A stretch of DNA of 60,974 nt from Gardnerella vaginalis (GCF_001563665.1 NZ_KQ961850.1:1-60974); one strand, 5' to 3'; shown: positions 1 to 8,526, numbered from the stretch's first letter. Translations and numbers: made by a program. Notes: a model not told the origin generated them from the sequence alone.

Positions 1-115
1 TCCCACACCTCACTAGTACACAATCTATACTTAATCTACTTTTAGTGAATAAATTCATAGTTTATGCGTTTATTTTAAATTCAGCAGCAGTCTAGTTGCA
101 AAGTTGTGAGAATTT

Positions 116-1366
116 TCAGCTGTTTTTGAGAATATTAGCTAATCCTAGATTTTTCAGTCGTTCTTCGCGCTTTAACTTTTTATTCTCGAGTTCAGCTTTG
201 TTTATTTCAATAGCTTGCTTATATATTTTGATTAGCTCTTGAGCTTGTTTCTTAAAATCATTGTTTTTCGAATATTCAAGCACATTTGCTTTAAGCTGAT
301 CTTGCTCAACTTTATTCATATTTATGACTTTAGTGAAAACAGCTTTGAAATCCTCTTTAGAATCCCATTGATAGCCGTTTTTACCGCTAATAATTTGATT
401 TTCATTAGGCGGATCATGTTTAACAAGTGCAAATAATCCAGAAGCCATTGCTTCAAGCATAGAAAGAGAATGCATTTCTGAAAGAGAAGCTGTTGTGTAA
501 TAATCCATTGCGTATAAATATTTAGTAATATCGTCATGCGCAATAGGTCCTAAAAGATAAATTCTATCTTCAAATCCTTTTTCTTTAACGTATTCTCGCA
601 AATATTCCAAATCTGGTCCGCCGCCTATTACGAATAAGCGAGCTTTTTCGCGAGGAAAATCACAATAAATGAAATTATCAATAAGCTCTTGAATATTTTT
701 CTCAGCGCCTATACGTCCAACAAATACAAACGATTTTGTAGAGTCTGAAATATCGTATTTTTTACGGAATTCTTCGCGGAAAGCAAGTCGTTCAGGTGTA
801 GGTAGGAATTTTTTATATTCAACAGCATTGCTTAGAACGACCACTTTTTTATTCACTTTTTGGCGATCAATATAAGCTTGAGCTTTAGAAGACATGCTTG
901 TAATAATTGTGGCATTCTTTGAGAATCGCATGAAATATTTTGAAGAAATATTTTTTGAAAACTCAGTAAAATGTTTTAGTCCAATATAAAACAAGAATTT
1001 ATCGTATTCTGTGTGAAGAGTATAAACAACAGGTATATGCTCTTTTTTAGCAACTTCCAAACCGATTTCACCAATACCAAATTCATTTTGGATATGTATT
1101 ACATCAGGTTTGAAATTGATAGGGAATTTTTTGCGCATGTATCCAATTGGGATTGCAACGCGATATTTATAAAGTTTTTTAAGCATAAAACCTGGAACAT
1201 AAACTACGCCGTCAACTAGCTTAGTTTTATATTGCTTTTCAGATCCAACAGTTACTACTAGTACTTCATGTCCCATTTCTTCATACATTTTTTTCAACAT
1301 GTATGATTGTGTTGCTACGCCATTTATGTATGGTGGATACGTTTCAGTAAAAATAGCTATTTTCAA
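116..1366 (-). CDS. GT4-family glycosyltransferase
   Basis: Retaining GT-B glycosyltransferase of family 4, resembling the glycolipid/diacylglycerol glycosyltransferases of Gram-positive bacteria. It probably transfers a sugar from a nucleotide donor to a membrane lipid or polysaccharide at the cytoplasmic face. The N-terminus has the acceptor-side fold opening (IAIFTETYPPYINGVATQ). The C-terminal half carries the donor-binding pattern FVGRIGAEKNI and the E-x7-E type motif in SEMHSLSMLEAMASG. The reading frame can extend to a TTG at 1378, but that codon overlaps the GGAGG ribosome-binding site. The second TTG at 1366, five bases after GGAGG, is the better start, so the protein begins LKIAIF. 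No operon partner is visible. The exact acceptor cannot be told from sequence. Confidence 0.85.
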   Translation of the reverse strand: MKIAIFTETYPPYINGVATQSYMLKKMYEEMGHEVLVVTVGSEKQYKTKLVDGVVYVPGFMLKKLYKYRVAIPIGYMRKKFPINFKPDVIHIQNEFGIGEIGLEVAKKEHIPVVYTLHTEYDKFLFYIGLKHFTEFSKNISSKYFMRFSKNATIITSMSSKAQAYIDRQKVNKKVVVLSNAVEYKKFLPTPERLAFREEFRKKYDISDSTKSFVFVGRIGAEKNIQELIDNFIYCDFPREKARLFVIGGGPDLEYLREYVKEKGFEDRIYLLGPIAHDDITKYLYAMDYYTTASLSEMHSLSMLEAMASGLFALVKHDPPNENQIISGKNGYQWDSKEDFKAVFTKVINMNKVEQDQLKANVLEYSKNNDFKKQAQELIKIYKQAIEINKAELENKKLKREERLKNLGLANILKNS

Positions 1367-1478
1367 AGTTTCCTCCAATTACATAAACAACATATCTAGT
1401 ATATTATGTTTTTCCAAAATTTTTGTACGAATTTTTGATTTTTTAATAATAATCAATCTTTTTGTATTTTTTATTTTC

Positions 1479-1898
1479 CTAATGTTTGATTGTTACAGAA
1501 ATTCTCACAGGAGAAGAGGATTCGAGAGTGTGCTTGACTGTGCATCCTTTGTTAATATGTTTTTCCATTCTATCTTTTAATGCGATAACTTCCTCTTCTG
1601 TAAGTTTATGATCCGCGCTTGTTGCATCAACTGTTATATCTTCGTTAAATTGGCTGTAAGCTCCTTCGTCTGCATCGTATGTGCCACTTACTACTACGCG
1701 TGCGGAGGAGTCTTCTCCAATAGCATGTTCTATTGCGTATTGAGTGCTTAATGCAGTGCACCCAGCTAATGCTATTTGCATAAGCTCAACCGGATTGAAC
1801 ATTCCTTGCCCTTTGCCAAAAGTTAATCTAGCTCCATCATCGCTTAATGCTTCCCACGTGCCATCGTCTTTACGTTCTACCCATAATCTTCTGGACAT
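1479..1898 (-). CDS. OsmC/Ohr family protein
   Basis: OsmC-like thiol peroxidase family protein (about 139 residues), a cytoplasmic enzyme class that reduces organic hydroperoxides. The two family cysteines are visible, one in ALAGCTALS and one in KGCTVKHTLE near the C-terminus. The frame can be extended upstream by 17 codons, but AAAGGAG lies just before the ATG at 1898 and gives the start MSRRLWVERK, which matches usual OsmC lengths. Monocistronic by appearance, with the divergent helicase gene about 190 bases away. Whether it acts on organic peroxides (Ohr) or is a general OsmC cannot be decided here. Confidence 0.85.
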   Translation of the reverse strand: MSRRLWVERKDDGTWEALSDDGARLTFGKGQGMFNPVELMQIALAGCTALSTQYAIEHAIGEDSSARVVVSGTYDADEGAYSQFNEDITVDATSADHKLTEEEVIALKDRMEKHINKGCTVKHTLESSSPVRISVTIKH

Positions 1899-2090
1899 TT
1901 TATGCTCCTTTGCTTTAGATGTGCATTGTGATTTTTTGTTTGTTTGCAAAATAATTTGTATGTGTATATGTTATCACTTTAATGTTTAATGCGTATTGTG
2001 CTCACCGTATGCTAATCTCGTCTAGTTCAAGATTTGTAGTAATTACGTGTAATCACTGAATCACTGTATAAATAATTATGAAAGGCTATT

Positions 2091-4061
2091 GTGCCACACA
2101 CTCATTATGCTGCGCATTCAATGCACAGCGGCGCTAAAAATACTAACAAAAGTCGCCGTAATAATAAAAAATATAATTCAAATAATTCTAGAAACTCATC
2201 TTTCAATAAGGTTAATGAGTTTGATGCTACTAGCAAAAACGTTGGTAGAAATGCTGCTAAGAATGTTGCTAAGAATGCTAATAGCATCGCAGTCAAGAAT
2301 GTTAATAAGGAATCTAGAAAGAACGCTAAAAAGCGAAATCCTTTTGAATATAAGGCAAACAATAAGGCAAATAATAAAAATCACGAGCTGAATTCTCGTA
2401 AAAGTCGTAATCGTAAAGCAGATAAATTACGTGAAAGATTGCGTGAAAAAGCTTTACAATACGAACAGATGGCTATTCGTGAAGCAGAACAAGATTTTGC
2501 AAATAAGTCTTCATTAGAACCATTAGATAGCAGTAAGTCTTCATTGCATAATATTAAGTCTTCATCGGATAGAAATAAGTCTTTATCTCGTAAGTCTTTA
2601 TCTCGTAAGTCTTCCGATTCAAGTAGGAGATCTTTCGATAACCATAATAATTCTTCTGTTAATCCCAAGAAAAATTCTGTAATAATTCCAGATTGTGCAA
2701 TTGAATCTCGTGAAAGTTATAAAGATGATGTAACTTTCGAGCAACTTGGAGTTCCATCTTCTATTGTTGATGTTTTGCGTGCAGATGGGAAAATAAATGC
2801 GTTTCCAATTCAGCAAGCTACTTTACCTGATTCTTTAAAAGGCAAAAATATTCTCGGGCGTGGTAGAACTGGTAGTGGTAAAACTTTAGCATTTGCGATT
2901 CCGCTAGTTTCTCGTTTAGCAGAAAATTTTGTTGATTTAATTAACTCTGATAAAAAATCTAAGAATCGTAAAAATGAGGATTTGCCTTCTCCGCGTGCGC
3001 TTATTTTAGCTCCTACTCGTGAGCTTGTTCATCAAATTGACGATGTTGTTGCACCTCTTGCTGCAGCTTATGGTATGCGCACGGTTACTGTTTACGGTGG
3101 AGTTAGGTATCAGCGTCAAATATCTCAGCTTAAACAAGGAGCTCAAATTGTGCTTGCTTGCCCTGGGCGTTTGGAGGATTTATTGCGTCAAGGTGCTCTT
3201 AGCCTTGAAAAAGTAATAGTCAGTGTGCTTGATGAAGCGGATGAAATGGCAGATATGGGTTTCCTTCCTGCTGTTACTAGACTTTTAGAGCAGGTTAAAC
3301 CAGATGGTCAGCGTATGTTGTTCTCTGCTACTTTAGATAAACAAGTTGCGACTCTTGTGAATAAATTCTTGCCGAATGCTGTTGTTCATGCGCTTGACGA
3401 TGCTGATAGTCAAGTTGATACTATGACGCATCATGTTTTTGCAGTATCTTCAGGGGATAAGTATGAAGTTTTGCGAAAGCTTGCGTCTGGTAAAAAGCGC
3501 TCAATATTCTTTACTCGTACAAAGTGTCAAGCTAAGAATATGGCGAAGAAATTTGTGCAACAGGGTATTCCAGCAGTGGATTTGCAAGGTAATCTTTCGC
3601 AAAGTCAGCGTGATAGACATCTTGCTGTTTTCGCGCAAGGCTTAGTGCGAGTTTTAGTTGCAACTGATGTTGCTGCTAGAGGTATTGACATTAGTGATGT
3701 TGCACTTGTTGTACAAACAGAGCCTCCTGAAGATCCTAAATCATTCTTACATCGTTCTGGTCGTACTGCTCGTGCAGGCGAAGAAGGCGATGTTGTAACT
3801 CTTGTGCTTCCAAATCAGAAGCGTTCTGCGCATATAATGCTTCGCCGTGCAGGTATTCATGCTCAAACTCAAGATGTGAATCAATCTTCTCCAATTCTTG
3901 ATGAGATTGTTGGAGATGCAGCGCAGTTGCAAGAAGGTTGGAGTATGCCTGAGCCTAGCCAAAACAAGCGAAAGTCAAGGGGAGGTAGATCTCGCGGACG
4001 CGGCAGATATCGCGGACGCATGCATGAGCGTTCGCACAGCAAGAGTGAAGGGAATGAATGA
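2091..4061 (+). CDS. DEAD-box ATP-dependent RNA helicase
   Basis: RNA helicase of 656 residues. All core motifs are visible: Q motif ending FPIQQATLPD, Walker A GRTGSGKT near residue 259, PTRELVHQI, DEAD at about 381-384, FSAT, and in the second RecA domain VATDVAARGIDI and HRSGRTARAG. The first ~200 residues are a basic Asn/Ser/Lys-rich region with serine-lysine repeats, and the C-terminus is an Arg/Gly tail (RGGRSRGRGRYRGR). Both are likely RNA-contacting disordered segments. The start is a GTG preceded by AAAGG. Such helicases act in ribosome assembly or cold-shock mRNA remodelling. The repeat-rich N-terminus is unusually long. Confidence 0.93.
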   Translation: MPHTHYAAHSMHSGAKNTNKSRRNNKKYNSNNSRNSSFNKVNEFDATSKNVGRNAAKNVAKNANSIAVKNVNKESRKNAKKRNPFEYKANNKANNKNHELNSRKSRNRKADKLRERLREKALQYEQMAIREAEQDFANKSSLEPLDSSKSSLHNIKSSSDRNKSLSRKSLSRKSSDSSRRSFDNHNNSSVNPKKNSVIIPDCAIESRESYKDDVTFEQLGVPSSIVDVLRADGKINAFPIQQATLPDSLKGKNILGRGRTGSGKTLAFAIPLVSRLAENFVDLINSDKKSKNRKNEDLPSPRALILAPTRELVHQIDDVVAPLAAAYGMRTVTVYGGVRYQRQISQLKQGAQIVLACPGRLEDLLRQGALSLEKVIVSVLDEADEMADMGFLPAVTRLLEQVKPDGQRMLFSATLDKQVATLVNKFLPNAVVHALDDADSQVDTMTHHVFAVSSGDKYEVLRKLASGKKRSIFFTRTKCQAKNMAKKFVQQGIPAVDLQGNLSQSQRDRHLAVFAQGLVRVLVATDVAARGIDISDVALVVQTEPPEDPKSFLHRSGRTARAGEEGDVVTLVLPNQKRSAHIMLRRAGIHAQTQDVNQSSPILDEIVGDAAQLQEGWSMPEPSQNKRKSRGGRSRGRGRYRGRMHERSHSKSEGNE

Positions 4062-4116
4062 TATTTATTAAGTTTACGGAAACTTATTAAAAGCTTTTAA
4101 AATTCTAAACTTTGCC

Positions 4117-4125
4117 GACACGCCG
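4117..4125 (+). promoter_or_regulatory. GACACGCCG motif upstream of tRNA-Glu
   Basis: The GC-rich 9-mer GACACGCCG lies four bases before a TTGCAG -35 candidate of tRNA-Glu. The identical 9-mer occurs twice more, both times upstream of tRNA-Asp/tRNA-Phe. Its role as an upstream promoter or activator element is inferred. Confidence 0.5.
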
Positions 4126-4129
4126 ATAT

Positions 4130-4158
4130 TTGCAGATGCATAGTCAAAGTGTTAATAT
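4130..4158 (+). promoter_or_regulatory. Promoter of tRNA-Glu
   Basis: TTGCAG (4130-4135), a 17-bp spacer and TAATAT (4153-4158) form a sigma-A type promoter ending about 18 bases before the tRNA. Confidence 0.55.
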
Positions 4159-4176
4159 CATATGGTTTGGTTAAAG

Positions 4177-4248
4177 GCCCCCTTCGTCTAACGGTTAGGA
4201 CACCAGACTTTCAATCTGACAACAAGAGTTCGACTCTCTTAGGGGGTA
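4177..4248 (+). tRNA. tRNA-Glu (anticodon UUC)
   Basis: A complete cloverleaf can be folded: acceptor GCCCCCT with AGGGGGT (one G-U closing pair), a D arm starting GTCT, anticodon loop CTTTCAA giving UUC, and T arm AAGAG-TTCGACT-CTCTT. The 3' CCA is not encoded. It is a single tRNA gene with its own promoter upstream and terminator immediately after. Confidence 0.95.
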
Positions 4249-4257
4249 CAAATTAAA

Positions 4258-4285
4258 ACGTCACTTTTGTAAGTGGCGTTTTTTC
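4258..4285 (+). terminator. Intrinsic terminator after tRNA-Glu
   Basis: Nine-bp stem ACGTCACTT/AAGTGGCGT (one G-U) with loop TTGT followed by a T run. Confidence 0.85.
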
Positions 4286-4299
4286 ATATCTCGCATTAT

Positions 4300-4430
4300 G
4301 TGATTTTTGGGGATAGTGCGATTTTCTGGGAAATAACCCGATTTTTGGGAATATAATGATTTGTCATATAGCTCTGATTTTTGTGTTATAACACGATTTT
4401 GTGGAATAACCCGAATAACCCGTATTTTAC
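4300..4430 (+). repeat. Degenerate intergenic repeat array (GATTTTTGGGAATAACC type)
   Basis: Diverged copies of a ~20-base unit: GTGATTTTTGGGGATA, GCGATTTTCTGGGAAATAACC split by small changes, CGATTTTTGGGAATATAATG, and CGATTTTGTGGAATAACC. No coding potential is seen. Similar words recur after the terminators at 6.2, 33.5 and 54.7 kb. Confidence 0.5.
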
Positions 4431-4506
4431 GTATGTTTTATATTGAAGTGTTAATTGTCCTATAAACACAATTAGAATGTAGTTAAAAGTGAGTAAGGAG
4501 GCTGAA

Positions 4507-5739
4507 ATGTCTGTGAGAAATGATCAATACGAAAATTCTAGTAGTTCTGATAACAATAATTATCAAAATGCGAATAATGCTCAGAATTTAGCGAATAATG
4601 GCAATGCATCGTTTTCTGCAAATCAGAATTCTTATAATCAAAACTCTTATAATCAATCGCAATATAATCAAGGCTCTTATAATCAGCAGCAATACGGTTA
4701 TGATCAGAATTCTTATAATCAAAACTCTTATAATCAATCGCAATATAATCGATCTTCTCAGCCTAGCCAATATAATCAGCCTTATTTTAGTCAACAAAAT
4801 CCTCAATATAATCAAAATCAGCAGTATTCGTCTAATCAGACGCAAGCTAACAGGCAGCAATTAAATCAGCAGCAGGTTAATCAGCAGCAAACTAATCAGC
4901 AGCAAACTAATCAGCAGCAGGTTAATCAGCAGCAATACGGTTACAATCAATATAATCAGAATCAGCAGGCATGGCAGGCTCCTCAAGCTCAAAGATTCTC
5001 CAATCAGCCTTCCGCTACAGAAGCTAAATCTCCTTCTTATCCAAATCATAATCCTCAAGCTGTTTCTCCTGTTTCACGCGCTGTTCCAGGCAGCTATAAT
5101 GCAAATAATGCGTCTCAATCTTCGTACGCATATAACAATTCTTATAATTCTCAAAAAACAGATGTAAAACAATGGCCTGATCTTTGGGGTGATTCATATT
5201 CTTCATCTGCAAGTGACGAAATTACGCATGATGATTCATCTGATAAGCCAGTCGAGAAAAGCGATGAACTTAATAAATGTGCTTTTTGGGGTCTTATTTT
5301 TGCATTCTTCTTCCCGGTTGTAGGATTTATTCTATCTGTGATTGCTTTAGTCGAAATAAGAAAGACTGGTGAGCGTGGAAGAGTAAGAGCTTGGATTGCA
5401 ATTGTAGTTAGTATTTTAATTTTTATACTAGCAGGTACAAGTTTAGCTAATCATCTCGATGCTCAAACTTCAAAGTATTATTACCCTGAGCATGCGTATA
5501 TTAAAGTTGGAGAAGATGGAAAAGATGATTATTATAACGATTTAGACGATGATGGATACACTGATTATGTTGATCCTGGTACATCGGATTCTTCGTCTGA
5601 CTCTTCATCTTCGGATTCTTCGTCTTACTCTTCATCTTCGGATTCATCCTCTTCTGACTCCAGCTCGTCAGATAGTCAAGATAATTCCAATTCATCAGAT
5701 GCTAATTCTGATGCTAATTCAGATAGTTCAAGTGATTAG
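4507..5739 (+). CDS. Q/N-rich DUF4190-domain membrane protein
   Basis: Predicted membrane protein of about 410 residues in three parts. The N-terminal ~220 residues are built from Tyr/Asn/Gln/Ser repeats (YNQNSYNQ, NQQQ). Two hydrophobic helices follow (CAFWGLIFAFFFPVVGFILS and the RVRAWIAIVVSILIFILAG segment) in DUF4190 style. The C-terminal tail is acidic, with long Ser-Asp runs. The chosen ATG at 4507 follows AAGGAGG; an earlier in-frame GTG overlaps that ribosome-binding site. Function is unknown. DUF4190 proteins are common small membrane proteins of Actinobacteria, whereas the prion-like N-terminus is unusual. The CAG/AAT-type DNA repeats suggest expansion by slippage. Confidence 0.75.
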   Translation: MSVRNDQYENSSSSDNNNYQNANNAQNLANNGNASFSANQNSYNQNSYNQSQYNQGSYNQQQYGYDQNSYNQNSYNQSQYNRSSQPSQYNQPYFSQQNPQYNQNQQYSSNQTQANRQQLNQQQVNQQQTNQQQTNQQQVNQQQYGYNQYNQNQQAWQAPQAQRFSNQPSATEAKSPSYPNHNPQAVSPVSRAVPGSYNANNASQSSYAYNNSYNSQKTDVKQWPDLWGDSYSSSASDEITHDDSSDKPVEKSDELNKCAFWGLIFAFFFPVVGFILSVIALVEIRKTGERGRVRAWIAIVVSILIFILAGTSLANHLDAQTSKYYYPEHAYIKVGEDGKDDYYNDLDDDGYTDYVDPGTSDSSSDSSSSDSSSYSSSSDSSSSDSSSSDSQDNSNSSDANSDANSDSSSD

Positions 5740-5852
5740 AACAAAGATTTTTTATGCTGATGTCGATTGATTTTGGATTGACATTGATTGTGTCGATTTA
5801 GATCGTTTGATGTCGATATTGATATTATTTTTGACGCAAATAGTAGCTTTTC

Positions 5853-5892
5853 GACACGCCGTAAATCCTTTAATTGTCACTAAGACACGCCG
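5853..5892 (+). promoter_or_regulatory. Two GACACGCCG motifs upstream of tRNA-Asp
   Basis: Exact copies at 5853-5861 and 5884-5892, spaced 31 bp start to start (about three helical turns). The second lies just before the tRNA -35 region. The same 9-mer is found before tRNA-Glu. A binding function is inferred. Confidence 0.5.
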
Positions 5893-5902
5893 ATTTTCAT
5901 TT

Positions 5903-5935
5903 TTGACTTGCATTTGTTCGTTATTCATGTAAGAT
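5903..5935 (+). promoter_or_regulatory. Promoter of tRNA-Asp-tRNA-Phe
   Basis: TTGACT at 5903 and the overlapping TTGCAT at 5908 precede TAAGAT at 5930-5935. The second pair has a 16-bp spacer and fits better. The predicted start is about 25 bases before tRNA-Asp. Confidence 0.5.
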
Positions 5936-5966
5936 AGTGACTCGGCTGTTCAAGCGAACAAGCCAC

Positions 5967-6040
5967 GGCCCCGTAGCTCAGTTGGTTAGAGCGCCGCCCT
6001 GTCACGGCGGAGGTCACCGGTTCAAGTCCGGCCGGGGTCG
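5967..6040 (+). tRNA. tRNA-Asp (anticodon GUC)
   Basis: Cloverleaf with acceptor GGCCCCG/CGGGGTC, anticodon loop CTGTCAC giving GUC, the TTCAAGT T-loop and G73. No encoded CCA. First of a two-tRNA unit with tRNA-Phe. Confidence 0.95.
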
Positions 6041-6052
6041 CGATGGTGGAAG

Positions 6053-6073
6053 CCCGGTTATTCCGGGTTTTTT
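6053..6073 (+). terminator. Short hairpin with T run between tRNA-Asp and tRNA-Phe
   Basis: CCCGG, loop TTATT, CCGGG, then six T. The stem is short, so it may be a partial terminator or a processing signal between the two tRNAs. Confidence 0.55.
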
Positions 6074-6082
6074 ATTCATCAT

Positions 6083-6155
6083 GGCTCTGTAGCTCAGTTG
6101 GTAGAGCGAACGACTGAAAATCGTTAGGTCAGCGGATCGATCCCGCTCGGAGCCA
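6083..6155 (+). tRNA. tRNA-Phe (anticodon GAA)
   Basis: Acceptor GGCTCTG/CGGAGCC (one U-G pair), D arm GCTC, anticodon loop CTGAAAA giving GAA, a TTCGATCC-like T arm (GATCGAT) and A73. No encoded CCA. Confidence 0.95.
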
Positions 6156-6168
6156 CGACTTGTGATTT

Positions 6169-6199
6169 AGCGCAGAAACTTTGTTTCAGCGCTTTTTTT
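6169..6199 (+). terminator. Intrinsic terminator after tRNA-Phe
   Basis: AGCGC-A-GAAAC pairs with GTTTC-A-GCGCT around loop TTT, followed by a run of T. Confidence 0.85.
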
Positions 6200-6244
6200 G
6201 TTTTATTTATCTGTCTAATTGTTTGTTGATAAGTTAAAAAATGA

Positions 6245-6300
6245 TGTTATAGGCAAAATGGGGGTTATTTTGGGGGTTATTTCCCAAAATGGTTATAGGC
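6245..6300. repeat. Degenerate repeat with TTTTGCCTATAAC and GGGAAATAACCC words
   Basis: On the minus strand TTTTGCCTATAAC occurs twice, flanking two copies of AAATAACCCCC. The words GGGAAATAACCC and TTTTTGCCTATAG recur at 4.3 kb and 33.5 kb. Confidence 0.45.
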
Positions 6301-6342
6301 AAAAAATTAAGCGATCACTAATTTAATTAGTAATCGCTTAAT
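6301..6342 (-). terminator. Intrinsic terminator of galE
   Basis: ATTAAGCGAT (6306-6315) pairs with ATCGCTTAAT (6333-6342), continuing with ACTAA/TTAGT around loop TTTAA. On the minus strand the stem is followed by six T, placing it just beyond the galE stop. Confidence 0.75.
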
Positions 6343-6385
6343 CGCTCAATTTAGTTAATTTAATTCATTTAGCGTATGAAGAAAA

Positions 6386-7396
6386 TCAATCGGATTGCTT
6401 CCAAGATTCAACGTCAATATGATGTGCTGGATTTGCTTGCCAAGCTTTCCATGCAGACTCAACAATATCTTTAACGTTATACTGTGCGTGCCAATTCATC
6501 TCTTCGTTAATACGAGTTGGATTTCCAATCAATTGAGGAGGATCTCCAGCGCGGCGTGGCAATACTGCTTCTTTGAATGGTAGTTTTGTCACTCTACGGA
6601 CTTCTTCAACGATTTCGCGCACTGAAGTTCCAGTTCCTGTTCCAACGTTGAATGCGTCATACTTTCTTTCATCTAGATCCAAATATCTTAATGCAGCAAT
6701 ATGAGCATCTGCTAAATCTGAAACGTGAATGTAATCGCGAATGCAAGTTCCATCTGGCGTTGGATAGTCATCGCCAAAAATAGCAGGTGCTTTGCCGCGC
6801 TGCAATCGCTCTAAAAGCATAGGAATAAGATTCAAAACTGCAGGATCTTCTAGTTCAACTGGTCCGCATCCAGCTACGTTGAAGTAACGCAATGCGCAGA
6901 AGCGTATTCCATAAGGCTTTTCACAAGCGCGAGCCATCCATTCGCCAATGAGTTTGGTTTGTCCATATGGATTGATTGGGACCATAGGAGATACGTCTTC
7001 AGGAACTACTTCTACAGGTGGTTCACCATATGTTGCTGCTGAAGAAGAAAATACGAGTTTTTTAGCATCGCTATGGCGCATTCCTTCTAGAACGTTTAAC
7101 ATGCCATTGAGATTTTGCTCGTAGTACCAAAGTGGCTTTTCCATTGATTCGCCAACTTGTTTGCGTGCTGCAAAGTGTATTACTGCATCTACATGCTCAT
7201 TACGCATGATTTCTGCAAGTCGCTCTCCTGAACCTTGGGCTGCAATGTCCATTCCGTAAAGTCGAGCACCTTCAATGCGTGTTGGTTTGCCGTAGCTTAA
7301 ATCGTCCACAACGACGACTTCTTGCTTGGCTTTATGAAGTGCGTGTACAACGTGTGCGCCGATGTATCCGCATCCTCCTGTAACGAGAACAGTCAT
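6386..7396 (-). CDS. galE: UDP-glucose 4-epimerase
   Basis: Interconverts UDP-glucose and UDP-galactose for the Leloir route and for surface glycan precursors. It is a 336-residue short-chain dehydrogenase-type enzyme with NAD-binding VTGGCGYIGAHVV at the start, catalytic FSSSAATYG serine region and YGQTK tyrosine-lysine motif (YxxxK), and the substrate region ALRYFNVAG. The ATG at 7396 follows AGAAAGG at normal distance. It is transcribed alone on the minus strand, with a hairpin terminator right after its stop and a 25-bp perfect palindrome in its divergent upstream region shared with trmB. Confidence 0.96.
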   Translation of the reverse strand: MTVLVTGGCGYIGAHVVHALHKAKQEVVVVDDLSYGKPTRIEGARLYGMDIAAQGSGERLAEIMRNEHVDAVIHFAARKQVGESMEKPLWYYEQNLNGMLNVLEGMRHSDAKKLVFSSSAATYGEPPVEVVPEDVSPMVPINPYGQTKLIGEWMARACEKPYGIRFCALRYFNVAGCGPVELEDPAVLNLIPMLLERLQRGKAPAIFGDDYPTPDGTCIRDYIHVSDLADAHIAALRYLDLDERKYDAFNVGTGTGTSVREIVEEVRRVTKLPFKEAVLPRRAGDPPQLIGNPTRINEEMNWHAQYNVKDIVESAWKAWQANPAHHIDVESWKQSD

Positions 7397-7480
7397 GATT
7401 GACCTTTCTAGATATACTGATGAAACAAAAATGTTCGTTTTTGCTCACATCTGTTATGTTTTGCACTTTTAGTATACATC

Positions 7481-7505
7481 AATATGTAAAAATATTTTAC
7501 ATATT
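7481..7505. promoter_or_regulatory. 25-bp perfect palindrome between galE and trmB
   Basis: Arms AATATGTAAAA and TTTTACATATT around ATA. It lies 85 bases before galE and about 60 before trmB in their divergent promoter region. The A-rich composition and lack of a T run suit an operator better than a terminator. The binding protein is unknown. Confidence 0.45.
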
Positions 7506-7563
7506 TTGTAATCTACAATAAAATACAAAAATGGCTAAACAGGTTTGAAGAATACGAGTCTGG

Positions 7564-8526
7564 ATGATTATGAATAATGAAGATGCAGAACAAGAAAATA
7601 GTAGCATGATTTCAAAAGATCGTGCTGTGTTGTCTTTTGTTAGAAGATCTGCACGATTAGATGCTAGGTTGCAGCGCGCTAAAGATTCGTATTCTTCTAA
7701 ATACTTACTAGATGTTTCTGAAGGTAATGGTTCTTTGCGCTTGACAAAGAATCTCATAATTGATCGAGAGTGGATTTCTAAAAATTGGGGGAATAGCAAT
7801 CCACTTGTCGTAGAAATTGGCTCTGGGCAAGGTGAGAATATTGTTTCTGCAGCATCCGCTAATCCTAATACGAATTTTTTGGCGTTAGAAGTATATGATC
7901 CAGGTGTAGCGCATACTATGTTGCTTGCTTCTAAATGTGAAAGTTCGTGCGAATCTGAGTCTTCTAGCGAGTCTTCTAGTTCTTCTAGCGAGTCTTATAA
8001 ATCATTAAAAGAATCTACTTATGATTCTTTTAACAATTCTTCTCATAACAATGAATCTAAAATCTCTAAAGGTCTAAAGAATTTAAGAATCGCACAAGTT
8101 AATGCTCCTGATTTTTTCAAGGCTTGTGACTCTAATGTGATTAGTGAAATATGGACTTTCTTTCCAGATCCTTGGCCGAAAATGAAGCATCATAAGCGTC
8201 GTATTGTTCAGAATGAACTAGCTCAAGATATTCACAAAGCATTATCAAAAGGCGGCTTTTGGAGGATTGCAACCGATATTGAAGATTATGCGTTGCATGT
8301 GCATGAAGTGATGGATAATAGGCTTGATTTCAAGAACATTGGACATAAATATGTTAGTTTGCCAATTGAACATGTAGGTAAAGGTAATGCAGATGAAGCT
8401 GAGGCACTTCCTCATGCTGATTTTTGCGAATCGGAGAGATTTGAAGGTAGAGTTCTTACGAATTTTGAGCGTAAAGGACTAGAAGCATGTCGAGTAATTC
8501 ATGATATTACTTATATGAGTATTTAA
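7564..8526 (+). CDS. trmB: tRNA (guanine-N7-)-methyltransferase
   Basis: Methylates N7 of G46 in tRNA variable loops using S-adenosylmethionine. The SAM-binding motif EIGSGQG is at residues 84-90, and the family signature FPDPWPK is at about 200-206 followed by KHHKRR. The C-terminus has TNFERKG. At 320 residues it is longer than most TrmB proteins because residues ~124-171 are a Ser/Glu/Asn-rich insertion placed between motif I and the catalytic motif. The start has no strong ribosome-binding site; the ATG at 7570 two codons later is equally possible. Its last codons and stop are part of an 18-bp tandem duplication. Confidence 0.93.
   Translation: MIMNNEDAEQENSSMISKDRAVLSFVRRSARLDARLQRAKDSYSSKYLLDVSEGNGSLRLTKNLIIDREWISKNWGNSNPLVVEIGSGQGENIVSAASANPNTNFLALEVYDPGVAHTMLLASKCESSCESESSSESSSSSSESYKSLKESTYDSFNNSSHNNESKISKGLKNLRIAQVNAPDFFKACDSNVISEIWTFFPDPWPKMKHHKRRIVQNELAQDIHKALSKGGFWRIATDIEDYALHVHEVMDNRLDFKNIGHKYVSLPIEHVGKGNADEAEALPHADFCESERFEGRVLTNFERKGLEACRVIHDITYMSI

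Larger units (their letters stand above)
5740..5966 (+). other. tRNA-Asp/Phe upstream region with TGTCGAT repeats
   Basis: No gene. After the stop codon there are several irregular copies of TGTCGAT/TTGATGTCGAT (about 5758-5825), then two exact GACACGCCG motifs 31 bp apart and the tRNA promoter. Confidence 0.5.

Noticed and set aside
4610..4945. Regular CAG/AAT-type repeats that look like a CRISPR or minisatellite
   Set aside because: They are in frame and code for the Q/N/Y-rich part of the DUF4190 protein; spacing is irregular and there are no unique spacers.
6050..6076. Strong terminator between tRNA-Asp and tRNA-Phe implying two units
   Set aside because: The stem is only five pairs and tRNA-Phe has no clear promoter of its own, so a shared transcript remains more likely; kept only as a possible partial terminator.
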